Origin: Enterobacter pseudoroggenkampii
GTDB taxonomy: Bacteria > Pseudomonadota > Gammaproteobacteria > Enterobacterales > Enterobacteriaceae
Reading direction: 5' to 3'
NCBI RefSeq assembly: GCF_026420145.1
Contig: NZ_JAPMLV010000001.1
Location: forward strand, 2,604,001-2,668,000
Length of the DNA: 64,000 nucleotides
In this document: piece after piece, positions 11,927 to 19,836 of the stretch
How positions within the stretch are numbered: position 1 is the first letter of the stretch
How the letters are laid out: every line of letters begins with the position of its first letter
Position numbers and translations under genes: made by a program
Notes under the pieces: generated by a model
The model's input: only the letters and a program-made list of their open reading frames with translations
Databases searched by the model: none
What the model was told of the DNA's origin: nothing

Positions 11927-13156
11927 ATGGAAACACCTGCCCTGCCACGCCGCCTCGCCCTCATGGCGGGATGTAATCAACTCATCAACTGGGGGATCTC
12001 GTTTTATATGCCCGGCACCTTTGCGCTGGCCATTGCAGCCGACCGGGGATGGTCGTCACCGCAGATTTACCTCGGCCTGACGCTGGCGATGCTGGTGACG
12101 GCGGCGGTTTCCCCCTTTGTGGCCCGCCTGCTGGCAAGCTTTGGCGGCCAGACGGTGGTGATGAGCGGCACGCTGCTGATCGCCGCAAGCTGCGCAGGGA
12201 TGGCGTATACCCAGACGCTATTTGGCTGGTACTGCGCCTGGCTGGTCACCGGCGTAGGAATGCGCCTGTCGCTGTACGATGCGCTATTCGCCGCGCTGGT
12301 GAATCTTTTCGGACAGCAGGCGCGCAGAACAATCTCCCGCGTCACGCTGGCGGGCGGGCTGGCCTCCGCCGTCTTCTGGCCGCTGGGCGATGCTCTGCTT
12401 CAGGTGATGAGCTGGCAGGAGGCGCTGCGCGTCTATGCTCTCTTCGGCCTGCTGAGCGCGGCGCTGATAAGAACGCTCCCCCGTCAGCGGCTGACGGTAA
12501 CGACACAGGTCGCCGCGCCGCCCCTGAACAACGAGCGGCGCAACGGCTGGCTTTATGCCGCCTTCATTGCCCTCATCACCTTTGTCTCTAACGGCACCTC
12601 CACCCATCTGCCGGAGTTTATTGCCCACTTCGGCCTGCCGGTCGCCATCGGCATGCTGTGGGGGATCGGCCAGACGGGCGCCCGCTCGCTGGAAGTGCTG
12701 GCGGGTGCCCGTTTAACCCCCTTCAAACTCACGCTTTTTACCGCGCTCGCCATGCCGCTCTGCTTTCTTCTGGGGTTGAGCAGCGCTCTGTTTGTGTGGT
12801 GTGCGGCCGGGTTTGTGCTGGGCTATGGCGCCATCAACGGGCTGGTCACCATCGTGAAAGCCACGCTGCCGCTGGAACTGTTCAGCGCGGAAAGCTATGC
12901 CCGCCGCACCGGCATGCTGCTTATCCCCGGCCAGCTGATGGCGGCAGCCTCGCCGTTTGCCTATGCGTGGCTGAATAAAACGCTGGGGATCGCGGGTGCA
13001 ATGTGGGTTTCAACGGGGCTGACGCTGGTGATTGCCGGGCTGGCGATAGCCATTGTGCGCCGTCCCGGAAGGCAAAGTGTATCGCACTGTATCCCGCGGG
13101 CCGCGGTGACAAACGGGTACAAAACGCCCCCTCCGACAAATATCTCCGATACATAA
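11927..13156 (+). CDS. MFS transporter (12-TM major facilitator)
   Basis: A 409-residue polytopic inner-membrane protein with about 12 hydrophobic spans, of major facilitator type. It opens with a short cytoplasmic tail and GCNQLINWGISFYMPGTFAL. The loop between helices 2 and 3 is weakly conserved. The C-terminus is a polar tail of about 25 residues. It is divergent from a LysR gene, a common arrangement for an inducible efflux or uptake system. The substrate is unknown. The next genes (DUF6130 protein and hydrolase) start 51 bp downstream on the same strand and might be co-transcribed. Confidence 0.82.
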   Translation: METPALPRRLALMAGCNQLINWGISFYMPGTFALAIAADRGWSSPQIYLGLTLAMLVTAAVSPFVARLLASFGGQTVVMSGTLLIAASCAGMAYTQTLFGWYCAWLVTGVGMRLSLYDALFAALVNLFGQQARRTISRVTLAGGLASAVFWPLGDALLQVMSWQEALRVYALFGLLSAALIRTLPRQRLTVTTQVAAPPLNNERRNGWLYAAFIALITFVSNGTSTHLPEFIAHFGLPVAIGMLWGIGQTGARSLEVLAGARLTPFKLTLFTALAMPLCFLLGLSSALFVWCAAGFVLGYGAINGLVTIVKATLPLELFSAESYARRTGMLLIPGQLMAAASPFAYAWLNKTLGIAGAMWVSTGLTLVIAGLAIAIVRRPGRQSVSHCIPRAAVTNGYKTPPPTNISDT

Positions 13157-13207
13157 AAATGATTTTCTTTCCCTGTCGCCATTGAGAACCGATGAGGAGA
13201 GAGAGCA

Positions 13208-13675
13208 ATGATTCGTCGCTATGTACTTTTCCCCCTGCTTGTCCTGACATCTGTAGCACGTGTCCAGGCCACACCGCTGGACAATCTGAGCGCCGCGGAC
13301 GTTAACGGCCCCGCCGCCGTTGCGCCACTGGCACAGCCGCAACCGCCTGCAAAACTGATCGTCGATCCGCCGCTTGCCGGGCCGCTGAGCAAAGGTGCGG
13401 TGTTTATACAGTACCGTGCCGAAAACCTGCGCATCGAGCCGGTATTCGGCCCCGAAGCTCTCAAGGTTACCCCGCGCATCGGTCACATTCACGTGGTGGT
13501 GGACGACGCGCCGTGGCACTGGGCTGACGCCAGCGGAGAGCCGGTGATCCTGGTGGGGCTGCCCGCAGGGAAACACAAGGTGACCATTATTCTGGCCGAC
13601 CCGACGCATAAGCCGCTCGATCACAAAACCCTTGAATTCACCGTCCCGCCCCACGCGGCGGTCCACCATTTTTAA
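13208..13675 (+). CDS. Exported DUF6130-family protein
   Basis: A 155-residue protein with a signal peptide (basic MIRR start, hydrophobic core, likely cleavage after VQA near residue 21), so probably periplasmic. The mature part carries the pattern GHIHVVVDDAPWHW (about residues 95-108) and PAGKHKVTIILADPTHKPL (about 119-137), which I associate with DUF6130 and the related DUF4399; the histidines suggest metal or cofactor binding, but no activity is known. A strong GAGGAGAGAG ribosome site precedes the ATG. The hydrolase gene follows after 11 bp, so the pair is an operon. Confidence 0.72.
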   Translation: MIRRYVLFPLLVLTSVARVQATPLDNLSAADVNGPAAVAPLAQPQPPAKLIVDPPLAGPLSKGAVFIQYRAENLRIEPVFGPEALKVTPRIGHIHVVVDDAPWHWADASGEPVILVGLPAGKHKVTIILADPTHKPLDHKTLEFTVPPHAAVHHF

Positions 13676-13686
13676 GGAATCTGAAA

Positions 13687-14430
13687 ATGAAAGCACTGTC
13701 TGTACTGACGGCAGGCCTGCTGGCGCTTTCCGCCAGCGCCTTTGCACAGAGCAAAACCAGCGTCGTGCTGGTCCACGGCGCGTTTGCCGACGGCAGCAGC
13801 TGGAATAAGGTCATTACCCTGTTGCAGAAACAGCACGCAGAGGTCATTGCCGTCCAGCTACCGCTCACGTCGCTAAAAGATGACGTTGCCGCCACGCGAC
13901 GAGCCATCGAACGCGCCCAGGGGGATGTCGTACTGGTGGGTCACTCCTGGGGCGGCACCGTGATTAGCGAAGCAGGCAACGATGCGCGAGTAAAATCACT
14001 GGTGTATGTGGCGGCGTTCGCGCCGGATTCCGGTCAGTCGACGGCGGATCTGGCAGAAAGATTCCCTGCGCCGCCGGGCAGCGCGGGCATTGCCAAAACG
14101 GCGGACGGCTATTTATATCTGCCAACGGACGCCGTCAGGAAGGATTTCGCGCCGGATGTGACGCCAGACATTCAAAACACGATTGCAGCGACGCAGGGGC
14201 CGATTAAGGCCGGGGCGTTTGGTGAAAAGGTCGCCCATGCGGCGTGGCATGATAAACCGAGCTGGTTTGTGGTCAGCAAGAATGACCGAATGATCAACCC
14301 CGATCTTGAACGGGCGATGGCGAAGACGATCCATGCGAAAACCGCAGAGGTGGCCGCGAGCCACGTGTCGATGGTCAGCCAGCCGCAGATCGTTGCCCGC
14401 ACGATTGAGCAGGCGATCAGGAGCAATTAA
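13687..14430 (+). CDS. Exported alpha/beta hydrolase
   Basis: 247 residues with a signal peptide ending in ASAFAQ (cleavage near residue 20) followed by an alpha/beta hydrolase fold. The oxyanion-hole segment VLVHGAFADGSSW comes at about 30-42. The nucleophile elbow GHSWGG gives the catalytic Ser near residue 85. The other likely triad members are Asp in NDRM (about 201) and His in SHVSM (about 227). It resembles small esterase/lactonase-type hydrolases. It is co-oriented with and 11 bp after the DUF6130 gene, suggesting that both act in the periplasm on the same compound. The substrate is unknown. Confidence 0.82.
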   Translation: MKALSVLTAGLLALSASAFAQSKTSVVLVHGAFADGSSWNKVITLLQKQHAEVIAVQLPLTSLKDDVAATRRAIERAQGDVVLVGHSWGGTVISEAGNDARVKSLVYVAAFAPDSGQSTADLAERFPAPPGSAGIAKTADGYLYLPTDAVRKDFAPDVTPDIQNTIAATQGPIKAGAFGEKVAHAAWHDKPSWFVVSKNDRMINPDLERAMAKTIHAKTAEVAASHVSMVSQPQIVARTIEQAIRSN

Positions 14431-14443
14431 CAACAGCGGCGGC

Positions 14444-14887
14444 TTATTCAACTTTCTGCACTTCCGTATCCCCAGGCAGCAGCGCAGTGCCGTCCTGCGC
14501 TGCTGGCGCCATAAAGGGAACCGGCTTGCCCGTTCGCCTGTCGACCAACAGCGAGTGGCGCTCGCCCTGCGCAAACAGATGCTGTTCTCCCCACTGACGC
14601 AGCGCCACGACCACGGGGAAAAGGCTCTCACCTTTGTCGGTCAGGACATATTCCTGATACGCCGTACCGTCTGATGCCCCCTGTAACGTCAGGATGTCCG
14701 CATCTACAAGCTTGCGAAGCCGGTCAGAAAGGATGTTGCGCGCCACCCCGAGGCTACGCTGAAAATCCCCGAAGCGCGTCATGCCGTCAAACGCATTGCG
14801 CACGATAAGCAGCGACCAGCGATCCCCGATCGCCTCGACGCTGCGGGCAACGGGACAATATTCCGCTTTAACCGTCTTTTGGGACAT
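14444..14887 (-). CDS. HxlR-family transcriptional regulator
   Basis: A 147-residue HxlR-type winged-helix protein. I chose the ATG at 14887 because GAGGAAAA lies just before it; a longer reading to 14956 would run through the operator repeats. The signature CPVARSVEAIGDRWSLLIVR starts at Cys11, the position at which several HxlR regulators (YodB, HypR, QorR) sense electrophiles or oxidants. Recognition helix and wing lie around GVARNILSDRLRKLVDADIL. It is divergent from an MFS gene, with two direct repeats between, so it likely represses that transporter and itself. Confidence 0.87.
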   Translation of the reverse strand: MSQKTVKAEYCPVARSVEAIGDRWSLLIVRNAFDGMTRFGDFQRSLGVARNILSDRLRKLVDADILTLQGASDGTAYQEYVLTDKGESLFPVVVALRQWGEQHLFAQGERHSLLVDRRTGKPVPFMAPAAQDGTALLPGDTEVQKVE

Positions 14888-14916
14888 CTCGTATTTTCCT
14901 CGCAAAGGCCACCCCG

Positions 14917-14939
14917 CAACCAGTTGCATTTTAAAACCA
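14917..14939. promoter_or_regulatory. Direct repeat 1, probable HxlR operator
   Basis: A 23-bp element beginning CAACCAGTTGCATTTTA and ending AAACCA. It differs at one position from a second copy 37 bp away. It contains TTTTAAAA. It lies in the regulator promoter, 30 bp upstream of its start. Confidence 0.65.
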
Positions 14940-14953
14940 CATAGCCTAGCATT

Positions 14954-14976
14954 CAACCAGTTTCATTTTAAAACCA
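14954..14976. promoter_or_regulatory. Direct repeat 2, probable HxlR operator
   Basis: The second copy (CAACCAGTTTCATTTTA...AAACCA), 22 of 23 bases identical to the first, ending 27 bp before the MFS start. Two near-identical sites placed one per divergent gene are what one expects for a dimeric autoregulator controlling its transporter. Confidence 0.65.
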
Positions 14977-15003
14977 GATTATCTCAGGCGAGGAATGTTA
15001 AAC

Positions 15004-16218
15004 ATGTCAGTGACATCAGCTCCTCTTTCAGCCGACATGCCACGCAGCATGGTCTGGCTGTTCGCCACTGCCAGCGGCTTAAGCGTGGCAAATGTCTATT
15101 ACGCCCAGCCTTTGCTTGACGCGCTGGCGAACGATTTCGGCATCAGCCATGCGGCCGTGGGTGGCGTGGTGACCGCGACACAAATTGGCTGCGCGCTGGC
15201 TCTTTTGCTTGTGGTTCCTCTGGGTGACAAAGTGGATCGTCGAGGGCTGATGGCAATACAGCTGATTGCTCTGGTGGTTGCGCTGATTTCCGTCAGCCTG
15301 GCACAGTCCCCCTCGGCGCTGCTTTTCGGTATGCTTGCGACCGGTATGCTGGGTACGGCCATGACACAGGGGCTGATTGCCTACGCCGCCAGCGCCGCGT
15401 CGCCGCATGAACAAGGCCGCGTTGTCGGCGCAGCGCAGGGCGGCGTGTTCATGGGTCTGCTGCTCGCGCGCGTCTTTGCTGGCGGCATCAGCGATATCGC
15501 GGGCTGGCGCGGGGTTTATCTGTGTGCCGCCGCGCTGATGCTCATCATTGCGTTACCGCTGTGGTGGAGGCTCCCCACTCTGCCAGCCGTCACTGCCACG
15601 ATGAGCTACCCGCGGCTGATTGGCTCAATGCTTACACTGTTGCGGCAGGAAAAAGTGCTGCAGATACGCGGCGTGCTGGCGCTGCTGATGTTTGCATCGT
15701 TCAACATTTTCTGGAGCGCGCTGGTGCTGCCGCTGAGCGCCCCACCCTATAGCTTCTCGCATACCGCGATTGGCGCGTTTGGACTGGCAGGCGCGGTGGG
15801 GGCGCTGGCGGCTGGCCGGGCAGGACGCTGGGCCGATCGGGGATATGCCCAACGCACCAGCGCCGCGGCGCTGGTGATGCTGCTGTTGGCATGGTGGCCG
15901 TTGTCGCTGATGGACCGTTCACTCGGAATCATGCTTATCGGCATCATACTGCTCGATTTGGGGGGACAGGCACTGCACGTCACCAACCAGAGCATGATCT
16001 TTCGCACCCGTCCCGAGGCGCACAGCCGGCTGGTCGGGCTTTACATGCTGTTTTATGCCGCCGGCAGCGGGCTCGGCGCACTCGGCACGACGATGACGTA
16101 TGCCTTTGCCGGCTGGCCGGGCGTCTGCCTGCTTGGCGCCTCGGTCAGCCTGCTGGCGCTGGTGTTCTGGTGGCTAACCCGCGTTAGCTACCACCATCCG
16201 CGGGATAATCCCGATTAA
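15004..16218 (+). CDS. MFS transporter next to HxlR regulator
   Basis: A 404-residue major facilitator with about 12 spans. The motif LGDKVDRRGLM in the loop between helices 2 and 3 (about residues 74-84) is a good match to the MFS signature DRxGRR. The ATG at 15004 (MSVTSAPL) is preferred over 14995 because GAGGA at 14990 is then nine bases away. It resembles drug- or metabolite-efflux MFS proteins. Control by the divergent HxlR gene suggests a role in exporting a toxic or electrophilic compound. The 3' end overlaps the convergent iolB by 35 bp. Confidence 0.85.
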   Translation: MSVTSAPLSADMPRSMVWLFATASGLSVANVYYAQPLLDALANDFGISHAAVGGVVTATQIGCALALLLVVPLGDKVDRRGLMAIQLIALVVALISVSLAQSPSALLFGMLATGMLGTAMTQGLIAYAASAASPHEQGRVVGAAQGGVFMGLLLARVFAGGISDIAGWRGVYLCAAALMLIIALPLWWRLPTLPAVTATMSYPRLIGSMLTLLRQEKVLQIRGVLALLMFASFNIFWSALVLPLSAPPYSFSHTAIGAFGLAGAVGALAAGRAGRWADRGYAQRTSAAALVMLLLAWWPLSLMDRSLGIMLIGIILLDLGGQALHVTNQSMIFRTRPEAHSRLVGLYMLFYAAGSGLGALGTTMTYAFAGWPGVCLLGASVSLLALVFWWLTRVSYHHPRDNPD

Positions 16219-17008
16219 TCCACGCGTGGTCCTCCTCCCAGGTGAACATCCATTTGCGCACCGGCCCCGCCATCACGTTGAGGTAGTAGCTGTCATACCC
16301 GGCCATCGTCGCCACCGGATGGTAACCCTTCGGCACCATGACCACGTCACGGTTATAGACTGCCATACACTCATCCAGCGTTCTGTCGTCAGTGTAGACG
16401 CGCTGCATGCAGAACCCCTGCTCCGGATTGAGGCGATGATAGTAGGTCTCCTCCAGATACGTCTCCTGGGGCGGGTTATCCGTGTCGTGCTTGTGGCTCG
16501 GATACGAGCTGGTGCAGCCCTCGTTGGTCCACACCTCCACCACCAGCAGGCTGTCGGCAGGCCTGTCTTCCGGCAGAATGTTATGCACATAGCGCTGGTT
16601 GTGGCCCTTACCGCGCGCCTCGCCGTCGATATCCTGCGGGGCAATCAGCCGCGTCGGATGCGTGCCCTTGCCCGGCGCGGCGCAGACCGCCAGCTCCAGC
16701 GTCGTCAGCGCCTTCACCTGCACCGTCTCCTGCGGTGTGACGTACACCGCCCACGGCTTGATGCGCTCGAACGGGCTCATCCGCTCGCCGATGTCGTTAA
16801 ACTGCGCGGAAGGCGTGCTGATGGAGGCGCGCCCGGCGACCAGCACCAGGCAGCGCTCTTCGCGGACGGCGGGCAGCGTCAGCGTCTGCCCCTCCTGCAG
16901 CTCATACGCCTCAAAGCCGACGTACCCCCACCCTGCACTTTCCGGCGTGACGGACTGGGTGCGTCCCTCCGCGTTCGGCTGTTGCCAGCGTGATAACAGA
17001 CGTGACAT
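16184..17008 (-). CDS. iolB: 5-deoxy-glucuronate isomerase
   Basis: A 274-residue cupin-type IolB. It isomerises 5-deoxy-D-glucuronate to 2-deoxy-5-keto-D-gluconate in myo-inositol catabolism. Metal-binding residues expected for the family are visible in SYPSHKHDTD, YLEETYYHR and PKGYHPV. A very strong ribosome site, GAGGAGGTGAC, precedes the ATG. It is the last gene of the minus-strand inositol operon, 9 bp after iolE. The stop lies inside the end of the convergent MFS gene, and no terminator is visible. Confidence 0.93.
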   Translation of the reverse strand: MSRLLSRWQQPNAEGRTQSVTPESAGWGYVGFEAYELQEGQTLTLPAVREERCLVLVAGRASISTPSAQFNDIGERMSPFERIKPWAVYVTPQETVQVKALTTLELAVCAAPGKGTHPTRLIAPQDIDGEARGKGHNQRYVHNILPEDRPADSLLVVEVWTNEGCTSSYPSHKHDTDNPPQETYLEETYYHRLNPEQGFCMQRVYTDDRTLDECMAVYNRDVVMVPKGYHPVATMAGYDSYYLNVMAGPVRKWMFTWEEDHAWINRDYPADGGS

Positions 17009-17017
17009 GTCACCTCC

Positions 17018-17908
17018 TCAAATCAGTCCGGCTTCGCGCGCCAGGCGGTTCAGGTTGTTATATCCCAGACGGGCGTAGGTCAGCGGATGGGCGATGGCCG
17101 GATCCTGCTCGGCCTCGACCACCAGCCAGCCGTGATAGTCCTGCGCCTTCAGCAGCCGCATAATCGGCGGATAATCCACGCAGCCGTCGCCCGGCACGGT
17201 AAACACGCCGCTCAGCACCGCGTCGAGGAAGCTGGTTTTGCGGTTTTTCACGTCCGCCAGCACGTCGGCGCGCACGTCTTTACAGTGAACGTGGTTGATG
17301 CGCGACGCCCAGCGCTGCGCCACCGCCAGCGGATCGGCCCCGGCAAAGGTCAGATGGCCGGTATCCAGCAGTAGCCCCACCGCGTCGCCGGTGTGGGTCA
17401 TCAGGTTGTCTACGTCGTCGGCGGACTCAATCACCGTGCCCATATGGTGATGGTAGGCAATCTGGACTCCCTGCTGCTGGGTGTAGCGGGCAAATTCGGT
17501 GAGCTTCTCGCCGTACTCTTTCCAGCGAGCCTGCGGGAAGCGCGGGCGCAGGTGCACCGGGGTCTGCTGCTCGCCGTGAATGCAGCCGCTCACTTCCGCA
17601 AAGACCAGCACCTTCGCCCCCAGCTCGCGCAGCAGCGTCAGGTGGGACTGCACGGCGGCGATCTCCTCCTCCACGCTGCGCTCCAGCAGGCGGCCGGAGT
17701 ACCAGCCGGAGACCAGCTGCAGGTCGTGGCGCTGCAGGATGGGGCCAAGCAGGCGCGCTTCGCGCGGGAACTTATTGCCCAGCTCGAAACCGGCGAAACC
17801 GGCCTCTTTCCCTTCGCTCAGGCAGGTCTCCAGCGACGTTTCCGCGCCGAGAGAAGGCAGATCGTCATTCGTCCACGTCAGCGGGTTAATGCCCAGTTGT
17901 ACACTCAT
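17018..17908 (-). CDS. iolE: Myo-inosose-2 dehydratase
   Basis: A 296-residue xylose-isomerase-like TIM-barrel enzyme that dehydrates scyllo-inosose to the diketone used by IolD. Conserved metal-site segments include AYHHHMGT, LLLDTGHLTFAG and NHVHCKD. The start at 17908 (MSVQLGINP) is preceded by GGAGA. An ATG at 17920 shares a base with the stop of the upstream kinase gene (TAATG), so re-initiation there is an alternative that adds four residues. Position and overlap show it belongs to the iol operon between the kinase/aldolase gene and iolB. Confidence 0.93.
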   Translation of the reverse strand: MSVQLGINPLTWTNDDLPSLGAETSLETCLSEGKEAGFAGFELGNKFPREARLLGPILQRHDLQLVSGWYSGRLLERSVEEEIAAVQSHLTLLRELGAKVLVFAEVSGCIHGEQQTPVHLRPRFPQARWKEYGEKLTEFARYTQQQGVQIAYHHHMGTVIESADDVDNLMTHTGDAVGLLLDTGHLTFAGADPLAVAQRWASRINHVHCKDVRADVLADVKNRKTSFLDAVLSGVFTVPGDGCVDYPPIMRLLKAQDYHGWLVVEAEQDPAIAHPLTYARLGYNNLNRLAREAGLI

Positions 17909-17919
17909 TGTCGTCTCCA

Positions 17920-19824
17920 TTATGCGTGTCCGCGCTCGCGCCACCAGGCGATAAGCTGCAGGTAGTTGTCCCGGATGCGCGCCACCAGCTGCGCATCGTC
18001 AATATCGTGTTTCAGCCACGCGCGGGAGGCATCGCCAAACAGCGTGCGCCCCACGGCGAAGCCTTTCACCAGCGTCTGCCCCGCTGCGGCTTTAAAGTCG
18101 GCGCGCAGCTGTTCCGCCGGGGCGTCCAGACCGAGGATCACCACCCCGCGGCAGTGCGGATCCCGACGTTCGATAATCTCGCTCAGCGCCGTCCAGCCGT
18201 CGGCGGAGAGCGGCGGCAGCTTCCACCAGTCCGGGTAAATGCCGAGGTTGTAGAAGCGGGAGATGGCGCGCAGGTAGAGCTCGTCGCTGCGCGGCATGCT
18301 TGCGGGCAGGATCACCTCCAGCAGCAGCTCGTGCCCGGACTGGCAGCAGGCGTGATACACCTCGGCGATTTTCTGCTCCTGCTCCAGGCGCAGGCCGTGG
18401 GCGTCTTCCGGGTGGAAGAAGACCAGGCACTTCACCACATGCTCCTGCGGCCAGCTGATGAGCTGGGTGCCGATGTTGCCGTGCTCCATCTCCAGCGGAC
18501 GCGAGCCCGGCAGCTCGATGGGGCGACCAATCCACCACCCTTCCCCGGTGATGGCGTTCAGCGCGTCCTGACCAAAGGTGCCGTCGCACAGCAGACCGGC
18601 TTTGCCCTCCAGCCCGGCACGGCTCGCCGCCTCGCGGCTGGCCTGCAGGATCAGCTGCTTCAGCGCCGGAATGCGCTTAAGCGACGCGCCGCACTGCAGC
18701 GCCATATCCTCAAGCTGGCTGCGGTGGTCGAAGGCCATCACGCACAGCTCCGGCCACTCGCGGCGGCGGGTGGTCACCCGGTGGAGGTGGTTAAGACGCG
18801 GGTCGAGATCCGGGCGCGGCACGTTCGCAGCGCGGGAGAGATAGTCATCCAGCTCGATTTTGCTCGGCATCGCCGGGGCGCAGCCGTGGCGCGAGACCAC
18901 CAGCGCGCCGCAGGCGTTGGCGTAGCGGCACGCCTGCTCCCAGCCCTCATCGTTCAGGTAGCCGCGCAGCAGGCCGGACATAAACGCGTCCCCCGCCCCG
19001 AGGACGTTCAGCACCTCCACGCGCACGCCGGTCACCGTCAGGCCGTCGTCCAGCCGGGGCGGAATGGCGTCGGTGTAGACCGAGCAGCCGAGCGCACCGC
19101 GTTTGCAGACCAGCGTAGCTTCACTGACTGAGCGCACCTGCCCCAGCGCCTGCAGGGTCTCCGTGCTGCCGCCCGCAATGTGAAACTCCTCTTCGGTGCC
19201 GACAATGACGTCGAAGAGGTGCAGCACCTCCTGCAGCTCGCGGGTGACCTTATCGGCGGCGATAAAGCGCGTTTCACCGTCGCCTAAGGAGGTCAGCCCC
19301 CACAGCACCGGACGGTAGTCGATGTCCAGCACCGTGCGCACGCCGTGACGGCGGGCATAGCCCAGCGCCGTCAGCACCGCCTCGCGGGTCTGAGGATGAG
19401 AAAGGTGAGTCCCGGTGATGGCAAGACAACGTGCGGAGGCAATGTAGCGTTCGTCCACATCGCTGGCCGTAATGGCCATATCCGCGCAGTTATCGCGATA
19501 AAAAATCAGAGGAAAGGTGTCCCGGTCTTTAATGCCGAGTAGCACCAGCGCCGTGAGGCGGTCTTTATCGGTGATCAGATGGCTGGTATCGCAGCCCACC
19601 TGGTTGAGCTCTTCGCGCAGGAAGCGGCCCATATGTTCATCGCCGACGCGCGCCAGCATCGACGAACGTAAACCCTGACGCGCGGTGCCGTACGCCACGT
19701 TGCCCGACGACCCGCCGAGATATTTGGCGAAGCTCGACGCGTCCTCCAGACGGGCACCAATCTGCTGGCTGTAGAGGTCTACCGCCACGCGGCCCATGCA
19801 TATCACATCAAACTGCTTTTCCAC
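17920..19824 (-). CDS. iolC: Fused 5-dehydro-2-deoxygluconokinase / DUF2090 aldolase
   Basis: A 634-residue two-domain protein. Residues about 1-320 form a PfkB sugar kinase with the signature VLGAGDAFMSGLLRGY carrying the catalytic Asp; this is IolC, which phosphorylates 2-deoxy-5-keto-gluconate. Residues about 335-634 are a DUF2090 TIM-barrel domain (VMAFDHRSQL, LLCDGTFGQ, VKGFAVGRTLF) proposed to act as the aldolase (IolJ role) that yields DHAP and malonate semialdehyde. The fusion is common in proteobacteria. The start is GTG after GAGGTATCAAC. It lies in the operon between a Gfo/Idh dehydrogenase and iolE. Confidence 0.92.
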   Translation of the reverse strand: MEKQFDVICMGRVAVDLYSQQIGARLEDASSFAKYLGGSSGNVAYGTARQGLRSSMLARVGDEHMGRFLREELNQVGCDTSHLITDKDRLTALVLLGIKDRDTFPLIFYRDNCADMAITASDVDERYIASARCLAITGTHLSHPQTREAVLTALGYARRHGVRTVLDIDYRPVLWGLTSLGDGETRFIAADKVTRELQEVLHLFDVIVGTEEEFHIAGGSTETLQALGQVRSVSEATLVCKRGALGCSVYTDAIPPRLDDGLTVTGVRVEVLNVLGAGDAFMSGLLRGYLNDEGWEQACRYANACGALVVSRHGCAPAMPSKIELDDYLSRAANVPRPDLDPRLNHLHRVTTRRREWPELCVMAFDHRSQLEDMALQCGASLKRIPALKQLILQASREAASRAGLEGKAGLLCDGTFGQDALNAITGEGWWIGRPIELPGSRPLEMEHGNIGTQLISWPQEHVVKCLVFFHPEDAHGLRLEQEQKIAEVYHACCQSGHELLLEVILPASMPRSDELYLRAISRFYNLGIYPDWWKLPPLSADGWTALSEIIERRDPHCRGVVILGLDAPAEQLRADFKAAAGQTLVKGFAVGRTLFGDASRAWLKHDIDDAQLVARIRDNYLQLIAWWRERGHA

Positions 19825-19836
19825 GTTGATACCTCA

